64,000 nt of DNA, from contig CAZDZL010000015.1 of the NCBI GenBank assembly GCA_964509885.1, positions 1 to 64,000 on the forward strand, in the 5' to 3' direction. The DNA comes from Palsa-1447 sp964509885. GTDB taxonomy: Bacteria; Verrucomicrobiota; Verrucomicrobiia; Opitutales; Opitutaceae. A program made the position numbers and the translations under genes. Under the pieces are notes generated by a model, which was not told where the DNA came from, did not search any database, and saw nothing but the letters and a program-made list of their open reading frames with translations. This document shows, piece after piece, positions 9,301 to 15,881 of this stretch. Position 1 is the first letter of the stretch; each line of letters starts with the position of its first letter.

Positions 9301-9755
9301 GGAACCCAGGGGCCGCCGGTCTCGCTCCAACCCGGGGAGCTTGCGATCGCCTCCTCCATCCCCATCTGGTCGGCGAGATCCGTCGCGTACTTGAAGGCGT
9401 CCTTCCACTCCGGCCTCATGTAGGCGAGGCGCTTCTCGACCACCTGGGGCGTGTCCAGGCTGGCGTCGAAGTTCTGGAAGCCGCCCAGGCCGATCCTGTT
9501 CATCCACTCGAGGTCGAGCTTGATGCCCTCCTTCGTGATGTTCCCGTTCATCCAGTGCCACCAGACCCGGGGCTTCGCGCTCGCGGGCGGCGTGGCAAAT
9601 CCCTGCGCCAGGGGATCGCCGCCGTCCTGGGCGCGCGCGGCCGGGGCCGGACCCGAGAGGCAGAGAAGGGCGATTGTCCCGAGGAGAGCCAGCCGGGCGG
9701 TCGTTCCTCGAATGAGGGGGTCTGCGGGTGTGCGTGGAAGCGGGACCGATTTCAT
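6324..9755 (-). CDS. Glycoside hydrolase family 106-type alpha-L-rhamnosidase
   Basis: A large (1143-residue) exported enzyme predicted to remove terminal alpha-L-rhamnose from plant polysaccharides or glycosides. The mature N-terminus has the family hallmark P-R-V-W-W-H-W-M-N-G-N-I-T-K-E-G, followed by the G-L-G-G-F-Q-N-F-D segment of the (beta/alpha)8 core. The C-terminal part has beta-sandwich domains (L-D-L-G-D-V-K-N-L-A-E-V-T-L-N-G and V-T-N-A-W-V-N-R-L-I-G-D), as in GH106 enzymes. The start at 9755 is chosen because M-K-S-V-P-L-P begins a signal peptide ending A-R-A-Q-D; the frame is open further upstream to 9869. A full rhamnose catabolic cluster lies at 41.6-48.6 kb, which supports rhamnose as the product. 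Confidence 0.85.
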   Translation of the reverse strand: MKSVPLPRTPADPLIRGTTARLALLGTIALLCLSGPAPAARAQDGGDPLAQGFATPPASAKPRVWWHWMNGNITKEGIKLDLEWMNRIGLGGFQNFDASLDTPQVVEKRLAYMRPEWKDAFKYATDLADQMGMEEAIASSPGWSETGGPWVPASQGMKKYVWSETAVEGGRPFTGQLVHPPANTGLFQNYRDGDDPKGANHFYADSAVVAFPRPGGDVSAESLHVRVTASSGAPDAGALSGENPEAVTKLSIPKGEDPAWIQFEFPEPEAIRSLTVATKGMDELTQVIFQVANPDEYLESSDDGRTFHVIMKLPEGGAPEHTVSFPTVTAKIFRVAFRRSPPPKTPSWLDGMDPTALGGNRTKSPPEYDVLKLVLHPGARVNRFEEKAAFATLGDLYSLATPPFSKADAISSAEVIDLTSRMRADGTLDWTPPAGDWVVLRFGYSLQGTTNHPATAEATGLEVDKLNSAYVRNYMNGFLASYEDTVGKDFMGKRGIRYVVTDSWEAGSQNWTDDMMADFKARRGYDALRFMPVLAGHVVDSSEASDRFLWDFRKTIADLIADNHYGQVQASLAERGIGHYGESHEGGRAYVADGMEVKKLDDIPMSAMWTQHIGVYSENFNYNADDRESASVAHIYGQNLAAAESMTASGEPWAWSPATLKPTADAEFLNGINRIVIHESAHQPLVGKAPGLTLGPFGQWFNRNETWAEQAAPWITYLARTSYLLQQGCFAADLVYFYGEDSNLTAIFGGKAPAVPAGYGFDYVNADGLIHELSAADGRLTTKSGMSYRVLGLDPYSRHMSLPVLRAIAGLVERGAVVAGPKPTDDPSLADDQAEFARLGDQLFGDGTGVHAFGKGKVFAGQAPADVFRSLGVVPDFDYSHPNAGGPLLFVHRRVADGDIYFLDNRSFSDADVDASFRVTGKAPELWHAETGASEPVSYSIAADRTTVPLHLEPWGTVFVVFRRDATAASLTLARASERTLGTVSGPWELAFEPGRGAPAGITLDTLESWSDDANGGIKYYSGAGSYTKTLDVPREWLTKDAELWLDLGDVKNLAEVTLNGKALGTVWHPPYRVNLTGLVREGANQLGIRVTNAWVNRLIGDEQPGAVKFTFADFKPYKANSPLQASGLLGPVRVISVAKGEQ

Positions 9756-9896
9756 GGGGTGGGGGGTTTGTGCCGGCGCCCTTGCTCCGGGTAACCAGGC
9801 AGTTTCTAGCGGGCGCGGTCGCCATGGAAGACAATCGGGCGGCCCGTGGCAAGGCGCTCGGACGGCCAAGGGCTGGGGGCTAGGCGGCCCGGGGGA
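9756..9896. other. Short intergenic gap
   Basis: A 141-bp gap upstream of the GH106 gene and downstream of the PQQ dehydrogenase gene on the minus strand. No RNA, repeat or clear promoter is visible by eye. Confidence 0.3.
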
Positions 9897-12011
9897 TCAG
9901 GGAAGCGCGAAGGCGACGTAGGCGTCGCCGCTCTTCGTCCCCATCTTGCCGCCCCCGCAGGCGATGACGACGTACTGCCTCCCCGCGACCTCGTAGGTCG
10001 ACGGGCTGGCGTACCCGCCTGCGGGCAGCTTCGCCTTCCAGAGCTCGCGACCCGACTTGCGGTCGAAGGCGCGGAAATTCTCGTCCTTGCTGGCCCCGAT
10101 GAAGACCACGCCGCCCGCGGTGACCAGCGGGCCGCCGTAGTTCTCGGTCCCCGTGGGGGGAAGGCCCTTCGCGGTCAGCTCGGGGAATTCCCCGAGGGTC
10201 ACGCGCCAGAGGTACTCGCCGGTGTTGAGGTCGATGGCGTTCAGCGTGCCCCAGGGCGGCTTGATCGCGGGGTAGCCGTCCGGGTCGAGGAAGCGGTTGT
10301 AGCCCGTGTGGGTGAAGGGCGGCGGGGGCGTCGAGTCCGCGGCCTTGTCCTCAAGGTAGGTCTTCCAGGCCCCCGGCTCCCCGGCGGGCGCGGCCGGGGC
10401 CTTCTCCCCCATGAGGAAGCCGACCACGCCGTCCCTCTGCTGCTCGGAAAGGAACCCCCACGAGGGCATCACCCTGCGGCCCTTCGTGATCACCTCGGTG
10501 ATCTGTTCGCGCGTGAGGCGCTTCTGGATGTCGACGAGGGAGGGGATGTTCCCCGCGGCGTTGCCCCTGCGGTCCGCCCCGTGGCAGCCCGTGCAGTTCT
10601 GGAGGTACACCTGCTGCCCGAGGGAGGTCGCGCCGCTCGAGTCGATCATGTTGAGGACCCAGGCCATCTCGTTCTCGTTCACGTAGAGGATGCCCTCGGG
10701 GTCCGCCGCGGCCCCTCCCCACTCGGCGCCGCCGTCGAAGCCCGGGAAGATGATCGTCCCCTCGCGGCTGGGCGGGGAGAACGGGGCGTGCGCCCTGAGC
10801 CTGGAGTAGCGCTCCAGAACGGCGCGGTGGGCCTCCGGCGTCCGGTCCGTGATGGTGTCGGCGGTGAAGAGCTGGCGGGCGAAGGGCGCCGGCTTGAGCG
10901 GGAGCGGCTGGGTGGGGGAGGCGACCTCTCCGGCGAGGTCCGAGCTCGGCACCGCGATCTCCTCGACGGGGAACAGGTGCTCGCCCGTCACGCGGTTGAA
11001 CACCCAGACGTGCCCGCTCTTCGTGACCTGGGCCACGGCGGGGATGTCCCTTCCGTCCCGGTGGACGGTCAGGAGCGTCGGCGGGGCCGGGGGATCGCGG
11101 TCCCATAGGTCGTGGTGAGTGAACTGGTAGAACCACGAGACCTTGCCCGTCGCGGCGTCCAGGACGACGAGGCAGTCCGCATAGAGGTCGTTGCCCGGCC
11201 TGCTGCCGCCCCAGAAGTCGAACGTCGCCGAGCCGATCGGGCAGAACACGAGGCCGCGCTCGTCGTCGACGGTCATTCCCGGCCAGGCGTTGACCCCGCC
11301 CACGTGCTTCCACGCCTCGGGGGGCCACTCGTCGTAATGGGCTTCGCCCGGGTACGGTACGGCGTGGAAGATCCAGGCCATCTTCCCGGTCCTGACGTCG
11401 TAGGCGCGCACGTGCCCGGGAGCGGCCGGGGCCGGGCCCTCGCCGACCCGCATGGACATGATGATCAGGTCGCGGTAGATCACCCCGGGGGTGTTCGCCT
11501 GGATCGCCAGGCCGGTGACGTCGCGCCCGAGGTCCTGAGCGAGGTCCACCTTCCCGTGGTCGCCGAAGGAATCGATCAGCTTTCCGGTCCCCGCGTTGAT
11601 CGCGCGCAGCCAATGGCCGTTGCCGTAGAGGATCCGGCGGTCCTCGCCGTCGGCCCAGTACGCCAGGCCCCGGTTGACGCCGTTCGCGTCCTCGGGCTCA
11701 AAGCGCCACAGTTCCCTGCCGGTGGCCGCGTCGAGGGCGATGAGCTTCATCTCCGCCGAGGTCGCATAGAGCACGCCGTCGATGATGAGCGGGTTGCACT
11801 GGATCTGGGACGAGTCGGGGCGCGCCCCGTGGCCCTGCCAGGTCCACGCCACCTTGAGCCCGGTCACGTTGTCCGGCGTGATCTGCGCCAGCGTCGAATA
11901 GTGGCTCGCACTCTTGTCCCCCAGGTATGCCGGCCAGTCGCGCCCCGCGGCGGCGAAGAGGCTCGGGGCAAGAAGCAGCGCCGCTACGGGAACCAGGGGC
12001 AGGTTACGCAT
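9897..12011 (-). CDS. PQQ-dependent dehydrogenase with an inserted cytochrome c domain
   Basis: A periplasmic quinoprotein of 704 residues that should oxidise a sugar or alcohol with PQQ and pass electrons to its own haem. The signal peptide starts at M-R-N-L-P-L-V-P (12011); an ATG at 12047 is in frame but less likely. The N-terminal two thirds form a beta-propeller with PQQ repeats such as L-D-A-A-T-G-R-E-L-W-R-F-E-P. A haem site C-T-G-C-H lies near residues 472-476, with a likely axial Met in R-V-M-P-S-W-G. After it the propeller resumes (D-L-N-T-G-E-Y-L-W-R and D-R-K-S-G-R-E-L-W-K). The order resembles glucose-dehydrogenase-like quinoproteins rather than enzymes with a C-terminal cytochrome. 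The substrate is not deducible. Confidence 0.85.
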   Translation of the reverse strand: MRNLPLVPVAALLLAPSLFAAAGRDWPAYLGDKSASHYSTLAQITPDNVTGLKVAWTWQGHGARPDSSQIQCNPLIIDGVLYATSAEMKLIALDAATGRELWRFEPEDANGVNRGLAYWADGEDRRILYGNGHWLRAINAGTGKLIDSFGDHGKVDLAQDLGRDVTGLAIQANTPGVIYRDLIIMSMRVGEGPAPAAPGHVRAYDVRTGKMAWIFHAVPYPGEAHYDEWPPEAWKHVGGVNAWPGMTVDDERGLVFCPIGSATFDFWGGSRPGNDLYADCLVVLDAATGKVSWFYQFTHHDLWDRDPPAPPTLLTVHRDGRDIPAVAQVTKSGHVWVFNRVTGEHLFPVEEIAVPSSDLAGEVASPTQPLPLKPAPFARQLFTADTITDRTPEAHRAVLERYSRLRAHAPFSPPSREGTIIFPGFDGGAEWGGAAADPEGILYVNENEMAWVLNMIDSSGATSLGQQVYLQNCTGCHGADRRGNAAGNIPSLVDIQKRLTREQITEVITKGRRVMPSWGFLSEQQRDGVVGFLMGEKAPAAPAGEPGAWKTYLEDKAADSTPPPPFTHTGYNRFLDPDGYPAIKPPWGTLNAIDLNTGEYLWRVTLGEFPELTAKGLPPTGTENYGGPLVTAGGVVFIGASKDENFRAFDRKSGRELWKAKLPAGGYASPSTYEVAGRQYVVIACGGGKMGTKSGDAYVAFALP

Positions 12012-12207
12012 GGGGCGCAGTTGAAGGTTTTCAGACGGCGTTGCCAAGCCGAGACCGACCCGCCGTGTGCCGGTTCTCCGGGCGATCCTTTGGCCATTGG
12101 TTTACATGAGCGTGCCCCCAGGCGCGCCCCGCAACCCCGTTGCCGGCAAGGCTTTGGTCTGGCCAGAACACCCCGTGCGCGCCAGCGTTTGGCCCGCACA
12201 ACGAGAC
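12012..12207. other. Divergent intergenic region
   Basis: A 196-bp region between the PQQ dehydrogenase (minus) and the TIR-TPR gene (plus). It must hold both promoters if the chosen starts are right. I see no strong -35/-10 pair. Part of it could instead encode an N-terminal extension of the TIR protein, which is open back to 12067. Confidence 0.35.
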
Positions 12208-14535
12208 ATGGCCGACAGCAATCCAACCGAGCGACCAAACCGGGCCGTCTTTCTCAGCTACGCCCGCGAGGACACCGCCGCCGCCAGCCGCATCGCCGAG
12301 GCGCTGAGGAGCCACGGCGTGGAGGTGTGGTTCGACCAGAGCGAGCTGCGGGGCGGCGACGCCTGGGACCAGAAGATCCGCCGCCAGATCGACGCCTGTG
12401 CGCTCTTTGTCCCGATCATCTCGAGGAACACCGAGGAGCGCGGCAAGGGGTACTTCAGGCTGGAATGGAAGCTGGCGGTAGAGCAGACGCACCTCCTCAT
12501 GGAGGGGGTTCCCTACCTGATACCGGTCGTGGTGGACGACACGCCCGACTCGGCGGCGTCCGTCCCGGGCGAGTTTAGGCGCGTGCAATGGACGCGGATG
12601 GCGGGAGGGCTGCCCTCCCAGCAGTTCGTCGACCGGATGAAGCTTCTCCTCGAGGGGCCGGGTGGCCCCAAGGGTCCGGCGGGTGCCCCCCGTCCCGTCC
12701 AGGGTTCCACGGCCGGCGGGCCGCCCCGCGGCGGGTCAGGCCTCCCCGGCTGGGCGTGGGGGGTCGTTGCCGGCGTCGTCATCGCTGCGGGCGCTTATGT
12801 CGCCCTGTCCCGAAGGCCCGTTCCTCCCGTCGCCCCGGCAAAGGTTGATGCCTCCGCGACCGCACCGGCGCCGGTCGCCCCGAAGCCGGACGACAAGTCG
12901 ATCGCGGTCCTGCCGTTCGCCAACATGAGCGACGACAAGGACACCGGGTTCTTCACGGACGGCATCCAGGAGGACATCCTGACCAACCTCGCCCTGGTCC
13001 ACGAGATCCGCGTGGTCTCGCGGACCTCCGTCGAGCAGTACCGCGACACAAAGAAATCCATTGGCCAGATCGCGTCGGAACTCGGCGTCGCGTATGTCCT
13101 CGAGGGAAGCGTCCGGCGCTCGGGCAACAAGGTGCGGGTCACGGGTCAGCTGATCCGCGCCGCCGAGGACGAGCACGTCTGGGCCAAGGCCTACGACCGC
13201 GACCTGACCGACATCTTCGCTATCCAGTCGGAGCTCGCGCAGTCCATCGCGGCCGAGCTGAAGGCAGCCCTTTCGCCCGAGGAGAAGGCGATGCTCGATC
13301 GCAAGCCCACCGAGAACACGGCGGCCTACGACCTCTACCTGAGGGCCAGGACCAAGCTCGATACCCGGCATGAAGAGGCGGTCGAGCGCCTGGAACTCCT
13401 TCGCAAGGCGGTCGAACTCGATCCCTCCTTTGCGCGCGCCTGGGGCGAGCTGGCGCACTCCTACGCCTTCGAGGCATTCCATTTCGAGGAGGGGATGGAC
13501 GAGGCCATATCAAAGGCGAAGGACGCCATCGACCGGGCGGTGAAGCTCGCTCCCGACGACCCCGACGTCATCAGCAAGGTCGGGGACTACTACTATTACG
13601 CCTACCGCGACTATGCCCGGGCGAACGCGCAGTACCAGCGCCTGGCGCTTCAGCGGCCCAATGACGCGGGCGTCTTCCAATCCCTCGGGCTCATCCAGCG
13701 CCGGCAAGGAAGGTGGGCGGAGTCGCTCGCGAACCTGCGCCGCGCCACGGAGCTCGACGTCGCCAACGCGAACTGCCTCAACAACCTGATCGCGAGCCTG
13801 AGCAGCGGACGGCGCTATGGGGAGCTGAAGGACGCGTGGCAGAGGATGGCTGCGCTCAAACCCGGCGAGCTTGAGCCCGGCTACAACATGGCCCAGGTCG
13901 CCTTCCATGCGACCGGCTCGACGCGCGAGGTGGAGGACTTCCTCGCGAACCTGACCCCGGAGGAGGCCAATTCTCAGGAGGGCGTCAGCATCCGCCAGGA
14001 CTGGGCTCAGACAATCGGAGACGACAAGGAATTCATCCGCCTGTCGCGCATCCAGCCCTATTCCATCCTAACCTCCTTCAAGCACTGGGAACAGGACGTG
14101 GTCGCGGCCCTCGCCTTTTTCATGGCGGGGGACAAGGACGCCGCGTTCGCCAGGCTGGGACACGTGCCCGAAGAGCTCCCCAAGCGGATCGAGCGGGAGC
14201 CGAAGAATGCGCGCCTGTGGCTCTTCAGGGCGGAAGTCGACCTCATCGAGGGCCATCCGGACGACGCGGTGAACGCGGTCAAGCGGTCGCTCCAGCTCAA
14301 CCCCGAATCGCTGGACGCCCTTGAGGCCCCCGCCTACGCCTCGATCGGGGCAAGAATCTGCGACTACGCGGGGGACAAGGAGTATGCCCTCGCGGAATAC
14401 GCCCGGCTGCTGCGCGACCCGGGCTCCGTTCTCTTCGTGACCGAGATGAGGCGGGACACCCACAGCCGCCTGCGTGGGGATCCGCGCTACGAGGCGCTCC
14501 TGAACGATCCGGCAAACAACGCGCCGCTGTTCTGA
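12208..14535 (+). CDS. TIR domain - transmembrane - SIAVLPF domain - TPR protein
   Basis: A 775-residue signalling-type protein. Residues ~10-130 form a TIR-like domain (A-V-F-L-S-Y-A-R-E-D, V-W-F-D, F-V-P-I-I-S) and keep an R-L-E-W-K-L segment whose Glu aligns with the catalytic Glu of NAD-cleaving TIR domains. A Gly/Pro-rich linker leads to one transmembrane helix at ~180-200. A second domain starts at ~230 with S-I-A-V-L-P-F-A-N-M-S, the TolB/FlgO-like module common beside adenylate cyclase and TPR proteins. The rest (from ~370) is TPR. The TIR part would be cytoplasmic and the TPR part periplasmic if topology is N-in. The start at 12208 fits the domain edge, but upstream ATGs at 12067 and 12106 remain possible. 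Confidence 0.82.
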   Translation: MADSNPTERPNRAVFLSYAREDTAAASRIAEALRSHGVEVWFDQSELRGGDAWDQKIRRQIDACALFVPIISRNTEERGKGYFRLEWKLAVEQTHLLMEGVPYLIPVVVDDTPDSAASVPGEFRRVQWTRMAGGLPSQQFVDRMKLLLEGPGGPKGPAGAPRPVQGSTAGGPPRGGSGLPGWAWGVVAGVVIAAGAYVALSRRPVPPVAPAKVDASATAPAPVAPKPDDKSIAVLPFANMSDDKDTGFFTDGIQEDILTNLALVHEIRVVSRTSVEQYRDTKKSIGQIASELGVAYVLEGSVRRSGNKVRVTGQLIRAAEDEHVWAKAYDRDLTDIFAIQSELAQSIAAELKAALSPEEKAMLDRKPTENTAAYDLYLRARTKLDTRHEEAVERLELLRKAVELDPSFARAWGELAHSYAFEAFHFEEGMDEAISKAKDAIDRAVKLAPDDPDVISKVGDYYYYAYRDYARANAQYQRLALQRPNDAGVFQSLGLIQRRQGRWAESLANLRRATELDVANANCLNNLIASLSSGRRYGELKDAWQRMAALKPGELEPGYNMAQVAFHATGSTREVEDFLANLTPEEANSQEGVSIRQDWAQTIGDDKEFIRLSRIQPYSILTSFKHWEQDVVAALAFFMAGDKDAAFARLGHVPEELPKRIEREPKNARLWLFRAEVDLIEGHPDDAVNAVKRSLQLNPESLDALEAPAYASIGARICDYAGDKEYALAEYARLLRDPGSVLFVTEMRRDTHSRLRGDPRYEALLNDPANNAPLF

Positions 14536-14763
14536 CCCCGGGGTCCGGACTCGCCTGCGGCCAGATGAGGGGGTTCCGCCGTCCAGGGAGCCTATATAGA
14601 ATGCTGTTATCGTTCGATGCGGAGCCTGCGCCAGCGGCAAATGGCTTGCGTCACCGAGCGCGCTTCGGGGTGCGATCTGATGCACAATGGATATAGCGTT
14701 GGCACGAGTCTGCATTGGGAGTTCTGGCATTGTCGGCCCGTTTGATATAGCGCTTCGCATGTC
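14536..14763. promoter_or_regulatory. Intergenic region upstream of the ECF sigma gene with a GATATAGCG direct repeat
   Basis: This 228-bp gap precedes the sigma factor gene. It contains two exact copies of GATATAGCG at 14690-14698 and 14744-14752, 54 bp apart, plus an AT-rich CCTATATAG near 14590. The second repeat ends about 11 bp before the GTG start, where core promoter or operator elements could lie. Whether the sigma factor recognises its own promoter here cannot be judged from one copy. Confidence 0.4.
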
Positions 14764-15336
14764 GTGCATGAGATCACCGTCATCCTGAACCGCGCGGGGA
14801 AGGGCGATTCGAAAGCAGCCGATCAACTGCTTCCCCTTGTCTACGATGAGCTGCGCAAGCTCGCGTCCGCGAGGATGGCGAGGGAGGCGGGCGGCCACAC
14901 GCTCCAGGCGACGGCCCTCGTTCACGAGGCGTGGCTGCGCCTTGGCGGTGACGTCCAGCCGACGTGGGAGAACCGAGCGCATTTTTTTGCGGCGGCGGCC
15001 GAGGCGATGAGGCGCATCCTGATCGACGCGGCACGACGCCGCCAGGCGAACCGCCATGGTGGCGGGATGAAGCGCCTCGACGTCGATGACCCGGCCCTCG
15101 AGATCTCGGCGCCGGGCGGCGCGGATGACGAGCTGCTCGCGGTCCATGAATCCCTCGGGAGCCTGGCCCTCCACGACCCCAGGAAGGCGGAACTCGTCAA
15201 GCTGCGCTATTTCGCGGGCTTCACGATCGAGCAGGCGGCCGAGGCGCTCGGCATCTCGGTCCCGACCGCGAAGCGCGACTGGACGTACGCCAGGGCATGG
15301 CTGTTCAAGGAGATTAACCAGCTCAAGGGCAGCTAG
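14764..15336 (+). CDS. ECF-family RNA polymerase sigma factor
   Basis: A 190-residue alternative sigma factor. The N-terminal sigma-2 region includes L-P-L-V-Y-D-E-L-R-K-L-A and the phrase L-Q-A-T-A-L-V-H-E-A-W-L-R-L, typical of the ECF subgroup (often called Sig-70_X6/TIGR02999) that pairs with Ser/Thr kinases in Verrucomicrobiota, Planctomycetota and Acidobacteriota. The C-terminal sigma-4 helix-turn-helix is A-A-E-A-L-G-I-S-V-P-T-A-K-R-D-W. The start codon is GTG at 14764; no better in-frame ATG exists. No anti-sigma gene is seen, and the kinase 545 bp downstream of its stop is the likely partner. Confidence 0.9.
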   Translation: MHEITVILNRAGKGDSKAADQLLPLVYDELRKLASARMAREAGGHTLQATALVHEAWLRLGGDVQPTWENRAHFFAAAAEAMRRILIDAARRRQANRHGGGMKRLDVDDPALEISAPGGADDELLAVHESLGSLALHDPRKAELVKLRYFAGFTIEQAAEALGISVPTAKRDWTYARAWLFKEINQLKGS

Positions 15337-15462
15337 TTATGATCTTGCCCGGGCTCCAAATAGTCCCACGTCGCAAGATTTCGAGCCTCCCGATGATCCC
15401 TTTCGGAAGGAAAATGCGCATTGGGAGGTGAAGCAGTTCAACTCCCTTAACAAACAGACAAA

Positions 15463-15825
15463 ATGAAAAACCTTCCCGCCATCATCTCCATCGCGACCGT
15501 AGCCGTTCTCCTGCTGCTCGCCGTCGCCGCGTCCGTCATCGATTCCCTCCCGTTCGCGTTCATGGCCTCGTATGTCGTCGGCTTCGCCTGCTCGGTGCAG
15601 CTGTTCGCCATGTTCGTGCAGGACTACGGGCCCAGGGGCCCGCGCCTGGTCGAGAGCGTCTCCGTCGAGGCCTCAGCTCGCCGCGACCTCGAGGCGGCAA
15701 AGGCCGCCGAGGCCGAGTGGCGCCTCGAGCGCCGGGACGCGGGCGCTTGCTGCGATCCGGTCACGGTGAACGTCCTGTCGACCCTGGGGCTTCGCAACGA
15801 CGACGCGACGCTCTCCCTCTCCTGA
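15463..15825 (+). CDS. Small membrane protein between sigma factor and kinase
   Basis: A 120-residue protein not recognised as a named family. Residues ~4-55 contain two hydrophobic helices (I-I-S-I-A-T-V-A-V-L-L-L-L-A-V and M-A-S-Y-V-V-G-F-A-C). A charged Ala/Glu/Arg-rich stretch and a short C-terminal tail with a C-C pair (A-G-A-C-C-D-P) follow. It lies 126 bp after the sigma gene and 56 bp before the kinase gene, on the same strand. The position suggests a role in the same signalling pathway, but that is inference only. Confidence 0.6.
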   Translation: MKNLPAIISIATVAVLLLLAVAASVIDSLPFAFMASYVVGFACSVQLFAMFVQDYGPRGPRLVESVSVEASARRDLEAAKAAEAEWRLERRDAGACCDPVTVNVLSTLGLRNDDATLSLS

Positions 15826-15881
15826 CCCAAGCAAACCCGAACCCGCCGCCCCACGCACCAGACGCCCTCTCCCGCGCCGCG

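Noticed and set aside
14698..14715. Possible sigma-54 promoter (TGGCACG...TGCA) upstream of the ECF sigma gene
   Set aside because: The distance between the GG and GC elements is 9 nt rather than the strict 10 nt, and no sigma-54 activator gene is nearby.
15717..15881. N-terminal extension of the Ser/Thr kinase from an upstream ATG
   Set aside because: It would overlap the small membrane gene in another frame and has Arg/Pro-rich non-conserved sequence; M-T-E-S-N at 15882 starts the family-like region.
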